Assembly: GCF_034424625.1 (NCBI RefSeq)
Contig: NZ_CP139976.1
Span: 1,922,001-1,986,000 of the forward strand
Length of the DNA: 64,000 nt
DNA from: Janthinobacterium lividum
GTDB lineage: Bacteria > Pseudomonadota > Gammaproteobacteria > Burkholderiales > Burkholderiaceae_D
Direction of reading: 5' to 3'
In this document: in pieces, positions 48,387 to 57,215 of the stretch
How positions within the stretch are numbered: the first letter of the stretch is position 1
How the letters are laid out: every line of letters begins with the position of its first letter
Position numbers and translations under genes: made by a program
Notes under the pieces: generated by a model
The model's database searches: none
Seen by the model: the letters and a program-made list of their open reading frames with translations, nothing else
What the model was told of the DNA's origin: nothing

Positions 48387-49910
48387 TCAGGCGGCGCGCG
48401 GAGGGAATACGCGTGTCGGCAGGATGGGAATGATCACAATCATGGCCAGCGCGATGGCGGCCACGGTGAGGTACAGGTCGGACGAGGTCAGGGTGACGAC
48501 TTGCGCATGCATGCGCTGCGCAATTCCCGCCATGTCCACGCCGGCTGGCAGGTTGCCCAGGCGTTCGCTAAGCACCGTCGAATGAAAATGGTTGCGGCGT
48601 GTGATCAGCGCATCGAGCACGCCGGTGGCGACGACGGCCGACATGCCCTTGATGGTGTTGAACCAGGCCGAGGCGAACGGGCCATCCTGCGGCGCCAGGC
48701 CCGTGGTGGCCAGCAGCAGCAAGGGAATCACGGCCATCGGTTGCGCGAAGATCTGCACCGCTTGCAGCAGGTAGAAATGCGTGCGGATCCAGTCCGGCGA
48801 CATGCGCGCGCCCAGCACGCAGGACAGTGCCAGCAGGGCCAGGCCGATGGCCAGCACCCAGCGACAGTCGACGGCACGGATGTTGCACAGGGCGGCCACC
48901 AGCGGCAGGGCGATCAACTGCGGCAGCGCCACCATCAGCATCACGGGCGCCGTTTGCAGCGGGCGGTAAGCGTGCACCTGCGCCAGGTAGGACGAGGGAA
49001 TCAGGATCACGGCCAGCAGCACGAACAGCACGCCGCCCAGGGTCAGCAGGGCATGGCTGAGATTGCGCCGCGACAGCAGTTGCAGCTTGAAGAACGGCAG
49101 CGGGTGCGACCACTCGTTGATGAAGAACAGCACCAGCAGCAACAGACCGCCGCCCAGCAGCACGCAGATCAGCGGCGAGGCGAACCACGCCAGGCGTTCA
49201 CCCTGCAGCAATCCCACCACCAGCATGCTGATGGCGGGCAGGCCAAGCAGCAGGCCGCGCCAGTCGAACTGGCGCAAGCGCTCCAGGCGCAGCGGGTCTT
49301 GCGGCAAGCCCCAGGACACCATCAGCAGGGCGACGATGCTGCCCGGGACGACTTGCCAGAAGGCCCATTGCCAGCCCAGGTATTCGGTCCAGAAGGCGGC
49401 CAGCGGCGTGCCCAGGCTGGGACCGAAGGTGGCGCTCAGCGCATAGCCGCCCAGGCCATACAGCTTGATGTTCGGCGGCAGGAAGCGCAGCGCCACCGTC
49501 ATCAGCATGGGCGGCAGGGCGCCGCCGGCCGCGCCCTGCACCACGCGCAGGACCATCAGCACGGACAGGTTCGGCGCGAACGGGCATAGCACGCCGGCGG
49601 CCATGCAGACGATGATGGCGGTGGCCGTCAGCCGGCGCAGCGAAAAGGTGACGGAGCACCACGGCGCGAACGCCATGGCCGAGACCGAGGCGGCCGCATA
49701 CAGGGCGACGAGCCAGCTGGCGTCGTCGCGCGCGATGCCCATGGCGCCGCGGATGTCGGCCAGCGCGACCTTGGTGATGTTTTCATTCAGGCCGGATACC
49801 AGCACGGCCAGCAGCACGCCAGCCAGGCCCGTGGCCAGGCGCAGTCCGAAGATGGGAGGCGCGGGCGGCGCGGCCGCGGGGGCGGCGCCAGGAAGGGGTA
49901 CAGCAGACAC
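48387..49910 (-). CDS. MFS drug transporter, DHA2 (EmrB) family
   Basis: A 507-residue transporter with about 14 membrane helices, the DHA2 layout. The motif C-like region GYALSATFGPSLGTPLAAFW and LRVVQGAAGGALPPMLMTVAL support an antiporter. An Ala/Pro-rich N-terminal tail of about 20 residues precedes helix one. It is first in the pump operon and is preceded by a 116-base gap after the LysR gene on the same strand. Substrates unknown. Confidence 0.92.
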   Translation of the reverse strand: MSAVPLPGAAPAAAPPAPPIFGLRLATGLAGVLLAVLVSGLNENITKVALADIRGAMGIARDDASWLVALYAAASVSAMAFAPWCSVTFSLRRLTATAIIVCMAAGVLCPFAPNLSVLMVLRVVQGAAGGALPPMLMTVALRFLPPNIKLYGLGGYALSATFGPSLGTPLAAFWTEYLGWQWAFWQVVPGSIVALLMVSWGLPQDPLRLERLRQFDWRGLLLGLPAISMLVVGLLQGERLAWFASPLICVLLGGGLLLLVLFFINEWSHPLPFFKLQLLSRRNLSHALLTLGGVLFVLLAVILIPSSYLAQVHAYRPLQTAPVMLMVALPQLIALPLVAALCNIRAVDCRWVLAIGLALLALSCVLGARMSPDWIRTHFYLLQAVQIFAQPMAVIPLLLLATTGLAPQDGPFASAWFNTIKGMSAVVATGVLDALITRRNHFHSTVLSERLGNLPAGVDMAGIAQRMHAQVVTLTSSDLYLTVAAIALAMIVIIPILPTRVFPPRAA

Positions 49911-50026
49911 AGGGAACTCCGTGGATGAGGATCAGTCCACGCAGTATAGGTAGCCGTCAATCTTGTGAAAATTGATAATTAATGAATTCTGAATTGCGTC
50001 TGGCGCAATGATTGTGGGCTCAGACC

Positions 50027-50947
50027 CTAAGCGTCGGGTGGCGTGCCGTCGCACAGCTCCTTGATCATGCGGCGCAGCCAGCGGTGCGCATGGTCGTGGT
50101 CGAGGCGCGGGTGCCAGGCCTGGAAGACTTCCACGCTGTCGACGGGGATGGGCAGCTGGAAGGTGCGCAGCTTCAAGCCCAGGCGCTCGACGATGGCCAG
50201 CAGGGGCGTGGGCATCAGCGGCAGCAGCAGGCGCGAATCGGCCACGGCGAAGATGGCGGACTGGAAGTTGGGGCTGATCAGCGAGACCAGGCGCGTGTAG
50301 CCCCGCTCGGCCAGGATGGTGTCGAAGGGACCGCGCGCCAGGCCGCGCCGCGAGACGCTGATATGTTCGTATTCGGTAAAACTGTCGAGGTTGATGGGGC
50401 CGTCGAAGATCGGGTGGTCGCTGCGGGCGATGCCGACAAAGCCGGTGGTAAACAGCTGCTGCAGCTTGATGTCGGGCGCGAAGGCGCGCCGCGCGCTGAT
50501 GTACAGGTCGATGCGGCCAGCGTGCAGGGCGTCGTTTTCCGTGGCGCCATCGCCCTCTGGCACGAAGCGCAGCACCGTGTGCGGCGCATGGCGGGCCAGC
50601 AGGTCGCGCAGCTTGCCGCCGTAGGAACCGACAAACACGTCGTTGGCGCACAGGCTGAAGGTGCGTTCCAGCGTGCGCAAGTCCACTTCGCGGCCCGACG
50701 TGAAGATGGCGTGCGCCTGTTCCACCACGCCGCGCACCTGCTCGCGCAATTCCAGCGCGCGCGGGGTGGGCGCCAGACCGCGCCCGGAGCGCACGAAGAC
50801 GGGGTCGCCGATGGCGTCGCGGATGCGCGCCAGGGTGCGGCTCATGGCAGGCGCGCTCAAATTCATGCGCCGCGCGGCGGCCACGGCGCTGCCTTCCTCG
50901 AGCAGGATGTCGAGGGCGACGAGCAGGTTCAGGTCAGGGAGTTTCAT
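50027..50947 (-). CDS. LysR-family transcriptional regulator (NodD/NahR-like)
   Basis: A 306-residue regulator beginning MKLPDLNLLVALDILLEEGS, the N-terminus typical of the NahR/NodD/PnbR subgroup, with HTH region APAMSRTLARIRDAIGDPVF and an effector domain. It stands just upstream of the efflux operon on the same strand, so it probably regulates the pump in response to an aromatic or phenolic compound; the effector is inference. Confidence 0.88.
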   Translation of the reverse strand: MKLPDLNLLVALDILLEEGSAVAAARRMNLSAPAMSRTLARIRDAIGDPVFVRSGRGLAPTPRALELREQVRGVVEQAHAIFTSGREVDLRTLERTFSLCANDVFVGSYGGKLRDLLARHAPHTVLRFVPEGDGATENDALHAGRIDLYISARRAFAPDIKLQQLFTTGFVGIARSDHPIFDGPINLDSFTEYEHISVSRRGLARGPFDTILAERGYTRLVSLISPNFQSAIFAVADSRLLLPLMPTPLLAIVERLGLKLRTFQLPIPVDSVEVFQAWHPRLDHDHAHRWLRRMIKELCDGTPPDA

Positions 50948-51025
50948 GCGGCGATTATAGCCCGGGGGCCAGCGCCAGCGCTGCGCCGGCAGGACGCCGG
51001 CACAGAGAGTGATGCTACTGCGGGA

Positions 51026-51724
51026 TTACTCGGCTGCCGGCTCGGCGCCGCAGCATTTCTTGAACTTCTTGCCGCTGCCGCAAGGGCAGTCGTCGTTGCG
51101 GCCCACTTTCGGCTCTTCGCGCTTCATGGTCTGCACGGGAGCCTTGCGGCGCGGGACCCAGAAACGGTGGATGGCCGGCAGGTTCGCTTCCAGTTCCTGC
51201 GCCAGCTTGTGCGCCTTGACCGGGTCTTCCACCAGTTTCAGCTCTTCTTCCTTGATTTCGTCGGCGCCCAGCAGGTAGATCGGCTGCATCAGCTCGGCCA
51301 CTTCGGAATCCCAGATTTCGTTCCACGAGCCAGGACGCAGCTCCATGCCGTCCCAGAAGCCCCAGCACCAGGCTTCGGCGTCGATCAGGGTCTGGCCTTC
51401 GTAGTCGTGCTCGACGAACAGGGCTTCGAATTCCTTCGGCGCCACTTCAAACGTCACCAGCACTTCGTTCATGAATCGCATGATCAGGTTGACGATGCGC
51501 TCTTCTTCCTTGCTGTTCTTGAATTTCGGCGCATCTTCGGCATCTTCGCCCCACACGCGCGGCAACCACTCGGCCGGCATGATCGGTTCCGGGCCGATGG
51601 CGACGGCCGTCAGATAGCCGTGCAGCATATCCATGGTCATCGCGTCTTCGGAGCAGCGCTCCGACAACAGGAATTGGTCTAATTCGTCGAATTCTTTTTC
51701 TGATAATGGCTGTTCGAGTTGCAT
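51026..51724 (-). CDS. UPF0149/YecA family protein with C-terminal SEC-C zinc motif
   Basis: A 232-residue protein. Residues 1 to about 190 match the UPF0149 helical family ([39 protein letters not shown]), and the end is a SEC-C motif ([20 protein letters not shown]), as in SecA tails. E. coli YecA binds ribosomes through its SEC-C-like tail, so a ribosome or protein-quality role is likely. Divergent from srkA. Confidence 0.88.
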   Translation of the reverse strand: MQLEQPLSEKEFDELDQFLLSERCSEDAMTMDMLHGYLTAVAIGPEPIMPAEWLPRVWGEDAEDAPKFKNSKEEERIVNLIMRFMNEVLVTFEVAPKEFEALFVEHDYEGQTLIDAEAWCWGFWDGMELRPGSWNEIWDSEVAELMQPIYLLGADEIKEEELKLVEDPVKAHKLAQELEANLPAIHRFWVPRRKAPVQTMKREEPKVGRNDDCPCGSGKKFKKCCGAEPAAE

Positions 51725-51817
51725 GGCTTGCTCTTTATTGAATGTAAGCAGACAGTATACGCCTAGCGGCGCTTCCTCACCTAAGTGTTTGCACCGGCGG
51801 CCCGCGCGCGCCTTACA

Positions 51818-52840
51818 ATGTCGCTTATGCACAATGAAAACCAGCCGCACGAGGACGACCGGCCCGTCCATCCCTTTTCCGCCCTGAGCCCCGATTGCGT
51901 GCTCGACGCCCTCGACAGCGTGGGGCTGCGCGGCGATGGCCGTCTGCTGGCCCTGAACAGCTATGAAAACCGCGTCTACCAGGTGGGCATCGAAGACAGC
52001 GCGCCCCTGGTGGCCAAGTTCTACCGTCCCGAGCGCTGGAGCGATACGGCCATCCTGGAAGAGCACGCGTTCGTGTCCGAGCTGGTCGAGCGCGAAATCC
52101 AGGTGGTGCCGGCGCTGGAAATCAACGGCAGCACCCTGCACCAGTACCAGGGCTTCCGCTTTGCCGTCTTTCCCCGCCACGGCGGCCGCGCGCCCGAGCT
52201 GGACGACCCGGCGACGCTGGAGTGGATAGGGCGCTTCATCGGCCGCATCCACGCCGTCGGCGCGCTGTCCACGTACAAGGAGCGTCCGGCGCTCGACCAC
52301 CAGACGTTCGGCGTCGAGCCGCGCGAATTTTTGCTGGAGGGCAATTTCCTGCCGCCCGAACTGCTGGCCGCCTATTCCAGCGTGGCGCAACAGGCGCTCG
52401 ATGGCGTCAAACGCTGCTATGACCGCGCGGGCGACGTGGCCATGCTGCGCACGCACGGCGATTGCCATGGCGGCAACGTGCTGTGGACGGATGCCGGCCC
52501 CCATTTCGTCGATTTCGACGATAGCCGCATGGGCCCGGCCATCCAGGACCTGTGGATGATGCTGTCGGGGGAGCGGGGCGACATGGTGCGCCAGATGAGC
52601 GACATCCTGGCCGGTTATGAAGACTTTTGCGATTTCGACCCGCGCCAGCTGTACCTGGTCGAAGCGCTGCGCACCCTGCGCCTGATCCATTATTCGGCCT
52701 GGCTGGCGCGCCGCTGGGACGATCCCGCCTTCCCCGTCGCCTTCCCGTGGTTTAACACGCAGCGCTACTGGCAGGACCGCATTCTGGAACTCAGGGAGCA
52801 GGTTGCCTTGATGGATGAAGCGCCGCTCTGGCCCATTTGA
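51818..52840 (+). CDS. srkA: Stress response kinase A (YihE/RdoA)
   Basis: A 340-residue Ser/Thr protein kinase of the choline-kinase-like fold that protects cells from stress-related death in E. coli. Key parts: [11 protein letters not shown] (nucleotide loop), LVAKFYRP (lysine), [12 protein letters not shown] (catalytic loop) and [12 protein letters not shown] (metal-binding Asp). No Shine-Dalgarno precedes either ATG (51818 or 51827); a TACAAT at 51814-51819 makes a leaderless message from 51827 possible. Confidence 0.92.
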   Translation: MSLMHNENQPHEDDRPVHPFSALSPDCVLDALDSVGLRGDGRLLALNSYENRVYQVGIEDSAPLVAKFYRPERWSDTAILEEHAFVSELVEREIQVVPALEINGSTLHQYQGFRFAVFPRHGGRAPELDDPATLEWIGRFIGRIHAVGALSTYKERPALDHQTFGVEPREFLLEGNFLPPELLAAYSSVAQQALDGVKRCYDRAGDVAMLRTHGDCHGGNVLWTDAGPHFVDFDDSRMGPAIQDLWMMLSGERGDMVRQMSDILAGYEDFCDFDPRQLYLVEALRTLRLIHYSAWLARRWDDPAFPVAFPWFNTQRYWQDRILELREQVALMDEAPLWPI

Positions 52841-52965
52841 CCTAAACGCGGGAAAAGGGCGGTAAACGCCCCTCTTCTTGCCGCGCTGATTTGCGCATGC
52901 CTGTTCGATAATGGTGGTAATAAATTCCCATAAGCAACGGAATTCACCCGAATAAGCGAGAAATC

Positions 52966-55416
52966 ATGCAAGCACAGCAAAATCAGCGCCAGGCCGCCTC
53001 CCTCACCGTCGCGTATTCCGCCGACGACGAGTTCGACCAGGACAGCATGGTCTCGCTGCATGATTTCAAGGACCTGGAGCGCAAGGCCGATGCGCCAGCG
53101 CCGCTTCCTGCCGCTCTTGCCGCTCCCGTCACCGCGATGCCCGAGCCGCAAGCCGGGCCGGCAGCCGACGTTGATGGCAAGGCACCGGCCGCCGAACGCC
53201 AGAAAATGGAATTGAAAGCCATCCACGAGGCGATTGCCCGCGTGGAAGCGGAAGCGAAGGCCACCTGCGCCGCCGAAAGCCGCGCGCTGGCCGAGGCGCG
53301 CGTGCGCTCGCTGGCCGAGGACCGCGCCGCCATCGACGCCGCCGCCGCCGCCGCCGCACAGCAAAATGCCCAGGCAGCCGAAGAAGCGATTGCCGCCAAC
53401 CGCGAACGTCTCGACACCATGCGCGCCGCCGCGCAAGCCAGCGTGGCCCGCCTGGAAGCCGTCAAGCAGGAGACGGCGGAATTGCGCGCCCGCGTGGAGT
53501 CGGACAATGAAATCCGCCTGGCCGCCGAACAGCGTTCGCGCGCGGAACAGGAAAGCCGCTTGCGCGCCAGCGAGCAGGTGGCCGTGCAGTCGGAACTGGC
53601 CGAACAGGCCGCCCGCGCGGCCGAAGAATTGCAGGTGCAGACGGAGCAGGCGCGCCTGCAGGCCGTCGAGCGCGTCGCCGCCGTGCAGGCAGCCAAGGAA
53701 GAAATGGTGGGCATCGCCTCGGCCGATGCAAGAGTTGCCGTGCTGGCGCGTGAGCGCGAGCGCCATGCGCACGGTGCGCGCCAGACGGCGCAGATGCTGG
53801 CCGAGGCGGAAAGCGAAGCGCTGGACTTGACGGTGCAGCGCGAGCGCGCCGACCAGATCGCGCTGGAATCGGCCTTCAACCGGGCCGCCGCCGAAGTGCG
53901 CGCCCTGGAAGAAGCGCGCGCGCTGGCGCACCTGGAGCAGGAACGCGAAGCCATCGCCCTGGCACAGGCGGAATCGGAACGCCATGCGGCGCAGTCCCTG
54001 CGTTTGCGCCTGCAGACGGAAAAGGAACTGCGCGACGCGGCCATCCACCGCGAGCGCCTGGAAATGGTCGCCGTGGCCAGCGCGCAGGCGCGCCGCGATG
54101 CCGACGTGCGCATCCTGGCCGCCACCGAAGCACGCATCGAGGTAGACCGCCAGCTGCGCGCCGTGGCGCTGGCCCGCGTCGCCGCCGAACAGGATGCGGA
54201 AATCGCCGGCCACGCCAAGCTGGAAGCGGAAACGGCGGCCCTCGAAGAAACCAAGGCACGCGAAGCGGCCGAGCAGGCCGCCGCCGTGGCGGCAGCCCGC
54301 GAACTGGAAGAGCAGCAGCGCGCCGCCAGCCTGGCGCACGAAAGGGCCGAACTGGCGCGCCAGGCCGCGGAACTGGCCGCCAGCCAGAATGAAGCCGAGC
54401 AGGCCGAGGTCGATGCCGGCCGGGCGACATTGGCCGCGCAGGAACAGGCGTCGCAACTGGCACAGGAAAAAGCGCAGCAGGCAGAGCAGCTGCTGCAGGC
54501 GGAGCAGGAGCGCCTGGCCGCCGAACAAGCCGCCATCGCCGCCTTGAAAGAGAAACTGGAAGCGGAAGCGCTGGCGTTCAACGCGGCGCAGGAACGCATC
54601 GCCGCCGAAGGCGCGCAAGCGGAACTGCTGCGCGGCCAGCAGGCGGCCGAACTGGCCTTGACGGAAGCGGCGCAAAAAGAAGCGGACGCCATCCGTATTT
54701 TGATGGATCAGGCCCTGGTCGAAGGCGAGCAGAAAGCCGCTGCCGCGCAAGCCGTACAGGCACAGGCGCGCCTGGCCGTGGAACTGGGACAAGTGCATGC
54801 CGAGCGCGCCCGCGTGGAAGAATCCAAGGCGCAAGCGGCCGATGCGCTGCTGGCGTCCGAGCGCGATTTCGTCGCGGCCGAGCGCGAGTCGCTGGCCCTG
54901 ATCGCGCAAAAGCTGGTGCAGCAGCGCCAGACCAGCAGTGCCGAAGAGCGCGCCTCGCAAGCCATCGCCGGCCGCCTGGAAGCGGAAAAACAGGCGACGG
55001 CGGCAGCGGAAACGCGTGCTGCCATGGAACAGCAGGCGCTGGAAGCCATGCGCCAGCGCGAGCAACTGGAACTGGCCGCGCAGCAGGCGGCCAGCGAGAA
55101 GCTCGCCGCGCAGCAAGCCTTGCTGGCCAGCGCCCAGGCCCATGCAGCCCTGCAGCGCAAGGCGGCCGAGACGACACGCGCGATGGCGGCGGCCAAGCAA
55201 CAATTGCTGGACCTGGAAACGGCGCGCGCGCAGCAGCAAGAGCGCGAACTGGCCGCCTTGCGCGCCAGCCTGGAGCAGCCGCAAAGCGCGTTTTCCAGTT
55301 CCCTGACCGCCGCCCGCGCGAAAGCAGAACAGGTCAGCTCGGCCAGTTTGACGCGCGAAGTGATCGAGCGCTTGACGCAGCCGAACGACGCGGGAGCCGT
55401 CTGGCGCTCACGTTGA
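52966..55416 (+). CDS. Large Ala/Glu-rich coiled-coil protein
   Basis: An 816-residue protein, almost wholly charged and alanine-rich helix from about 75 to 790, with heptad-like spacing and strings such as AEQAAAVAAARELEEQQRA. A short acidic N-terminal part (about 1-75, including DDEFDQDSMVSLHDFKDLE) and a Ser-rich tail are not coiled. No signal peptide or membrane segment is present, so it is likely a cytoplasmic filament or scaffold; no family was recognised. It stands alone, 125 bases after srkA, and is followed by a palindrome. The opposite strand is open over the same stretch only through composition. Confidence 0.8.
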   Translation: MQAQQNQRQAASLTVAYSADDEFDQDSMVSLHDFKDLERKADAPAPLPAALAAPVTAMPEPQAGPAADVDGKAPAAERQKMELKAIHEAIARVEAEAKATCAAESRALAEARVRSLAEDRAAIDAAAAAAAQQNAQAAEEAIAANRERLDTMRAAAQASVARLEAVKQETAELRARVESDNEIRLAAEQRSRAEQESRLRASEQVAVQSELAEQAARAAEELQVQTEQARLQAVERVAAVQAAKEEMVGIASADARVAVLARERERHAHGARQTAQMLAEAESEALDLTVQRERADQIALESAFNRAAAEVRALEEARALAHLEQEREAIALAQAESERHAAQSLRLRLQTEKELRDAAIHRERLEMVAVASAQARRDADVRILAATEARIEVDRQLRAVALARVAAEQDAEIAGHAKLEAETAALEETKAREAAEQAAAVAAARELEEQQRAASLAHERAELARQAAELAASQNEAEQAEVDAGRATLAAQEQASQLAQEKAQQAEQLLQAEQERLAAEQAAIAALKEKLEAEALAFNAAQERIAAEGAQAELLRGQQAAELALTEAAQKEADAIRILMDQALVEGEQKAAAAQAVQAQARLAVELGQVHAERARVEESKAQAADALLASERDFVAAERESLALIAQKLVQQRQTSSAEERASQAIAGRLEAEKQATAAAETRAAMEQQALEAMRQREQLELAAQQAASEKLAAQQALLASAQAHAALQRKAAETTRAMAAAKQQLLDLETARAQQQERELAALRASLEQPQSAFSSSLTAARAKAEQVSSASLTREVIERLTQPNDAGAVWRSR

Positions 55417-55440
55417 AGGCCTGAAAACCCGATAACACCC

Positions 55441-55466
55441 GGGGTCGGACCTTAAGGTCCGACCCC
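55441..55466. repeat. Perfect 26-base palindrome (REP-like or terminator)
   Basis: Thirteen-base arms, GGGGTCGGACCTT and its exact inverse, meet without a loop. It lies 24 bases after the coiled-coil gene and faces the convergent outer-membrane gene. The GGGTCGGAC/GTCCGACCC form resembles dispersed palindromes common in environmental betaproteobacteria. Confidence 0.65.
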
Positions 55467-55498
55467 AGTCCCAAGTTTGGGTTACGTCTGCATCTCGC

Positions 55499-56452
55499 TC
55501 AAAACTTCCGTCCCACCCCCACCAGCAACACATCCGCATCGCGGTGGTAATCCGTCACCACCCGGTTCCACGCCGCCTGCGCCACCCAGCGGCGGTTGAC
55601 GTGGTAGCGGCCTACGGCTGACAGCAAGCCTGTCAGGCGCGTGCTGTGGCCTTGCGTGTCGCGGCCGTCCCATGCCACGTACGGGCCGGCGCCCATGCCG
55701 AATTCCACTTTTTCGTTGAGCGAACGGATCAGCCACAGCTGCGCGGCCGCGCCGCGCCGGTGCGCCAGCGCCGTGCTGCCTTCGTCGATGAGCGTGGCGC
55801 TCCAGTCCACGTATTTTCCCGCCGCGCGCCGGTATTCCACGGTGAACGGGCGCGAGGACTCGGAGCGGAAGCTGTTGACGATGGTGTGGCCTGTCGATAA
55901 GGTCAGGGTGTCGTCGTGCGCCCAGTTCTGCAAGTGCAGCTTGGCGCCCGGCACGCCGTCATAGCGGTAGCCGGCGCCGATCAGCAGGTGCGTGGTAGTG
56001 TCCTTGCCGCTGGGGCGGATGCGGTTGACCTGGGCCAAGGCATACCAGCGGTTGTCGAATTGCCAGCGCGCCTGCAGGCTGGCGATGGAGCCCCAGCCAT
56101 GGTCATTGTCGAAATTGTGCGGTGCCTCGTCCGTCTTGGCCGTGTCGAAGAAGAAGTAGCGGCCGATGCCGGCGCCCAGCATCAGGCCCTGTTCCACATT
56201 TTTCGTGCGCAGCCACACCTGGCCCGCCATGCCGTCGCGGTGATGGTCTTCAGGATGCCCCTCGTTGATATACGACAGGCTCACTGCGTTGTAATTGCCC
56301 ACCGGCTGCGTGTAGCTGATGGCGCCGACAAAGGTGCGCTCGTTGGTCGAGTTGACTTTCAGGGAACCGGCCATGCCGGCCAAGTCCTGTGCGTGGATGG
56401 ACAGGGGGAGCGAGGCGGCCAGCAGGGCCAGGACGGTGAATGGCAGGCGCAT
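55499..56452 (-). CDS. Outer-membrane beta-barrel protein of unknown function
   Basis: A 317-residue protein with a signal peptide of about 21 residues (MRLPFTVLALLAASLPLSIHA). It has alternating beta strands and a terminal phenylalanine (VGVGRKF), the BAM assembly signal. The ATG at 56452 follows GGAAACGTC; an upstream ATG at 56518 would hide the signal peptide behind 22 residues. The number of strands cannot be read reliably, perhaps 10-14. No enzyme motif was recognised. Confidence 0.72.
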   Translation of the reverse strand: MRLPFTVLALLAASLPLSIHAQDLAGMAGSLKVNSTNERTFVGAISYTQPVGNYNAVSLSYINEGHPEDHHRDGMAGQVWLRTKNVEQGLMLGAGIGRYFFFDTAKTDEAPHNFDNDHGWGSIASLQARWQFDNRWYALAQVNRIRPSGKDTTTHLLIGAGYRYDGVPGAKLHLQNWAHDDTLTLSTGHTIVNSFRSESSRPFTVEYRRAAGKYVDWSATLIDEGSTALAHRRGAAAQLWLIRSLNEKVEFGMGAGPYVAWDGRDTQGHSTRLTGLLSAVGRYHVNRRWVAQAAWNRVVTDYHRDADVLLVGVGRKF

Positions 56453-56713
56453 GACGTTTCCATTGATGGGTGAATACACGCTAACGATAGGCTGGCGAAA
56501 TGCCATGCGATTGCGCAAGAATCTTGCACATTGACTACATTTGTAAACTGTTTAGCCAGGACTTGTCACAAGTGTATAAGAAAGCGGGAATGCGTGATGC
56601 GCGCCAATATTTTCTTGTTGAAAATACATCGGTGGCGGGCGGGAGGGGAGGCGCCGGCCTGAAGGGGCTGGCCGGCGCGGGACTGCTGGACTTGCGGTCG
56701 TATTGCTGTCTTA

Positions 56714-57088
56714 TTACTGGCTCAATACGACTTTATCGGCAAAATATTCCGTCTCGCCGAAGCATTGCGTGGGCACGCCCTTGTGCTGGCTGTAGGTGAC
56801 GAGAATGCGCTTGCCGGCCGCGGCCGACAATTGCCTGGCCACGTCTTCATCGCGCACGCTGAACTGGAATTTTTCCGGGATGGTGCCGGGCAGTGCCGTC
56901 AACAGCAGTTCACCTTCCCATGTCTTGCAAATCCAGCCCCGCTTGGAGAACTTTTGCAGGTAGCCCGCCCGTTCGCCTTCCGAGTACGAGAAGCTGAGGG
57001 CCATCCACGTGTAGGCGGCCAGCAGCAGGAAGCCGGCCACGAGGAAGATGGCGAAGGCGAAGGTGACTTTTTTGGTCGTAGGGGTCAT
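56714..57088 (-). CDS. Conserved hypothetical membrane-anchored protein
   Basis: A 124-residue protein with one N-terminal membrane helix (about 8-30, FAFAIFLVAGFLLLAAYTWMA) and a periplasmic part of about 90 residues (SKRGWICKTWEGELLLTALPG; ILVTYSQHKGVPTQCFGETEYF) with two cysteines. This type of short protein recurs in Burkholderiales; some databases misname it. Function unknown. The 261-base gap after it holds a GCGCCGGCC hairpin (56651-56678) and no gene. Confidence 0.72.
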   Translation of the reverse strand: MTPTTKKVTFAFAIFLVAGFLLLAAYTWMALSFSYSEGERAGYLQKFSKRGWICKTWEGELLLTALPGTIPEKFQFSVRDEDVARQLSAAAGKRILVTYSQHKGVPTQCFGETEYFADKVVLSQ

Positions 57089-57120
57089 GGTAGGGTTGTC
57101 TAAGTAAAAAAATGGGGATG

Positions 57121-57208
57121 CTTAAAAATGTTCAGGGCAAGGCGCATTGCCGAAGACAGTACGATTAGTACGGCAAGGCAATGCAACGCCGCCATGGACT
57201 TTTTTAAG
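57121..57208. repeat. 88-base stem-loop repeat element, long form
   Basis: Terminal inverted repeats CTTAAAAA and TTTTTAAG bound the element; its centre contains a second hairpin built on TTGCCG...GTAC-GATTA-GTACGGCAA. The outer parts match the short copy at 20088-20134. It sits between the small membrane-protein gene and the end of the TerA-like gene. Confidence 0.7.
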
Positions 57209-57215
57209 TGTTCCC

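Noticed and set aside
52765-55284. 839-residue minus-strand open frame opposite the coiled-coil gene
   Set aside because: The repeated Ala/Glu/Gln codons of the plus-strand gene remove stops from the complement. The product is a Gly/Phe/Arg/Leu-rich mirror with no domain and lacks a plausible start site.
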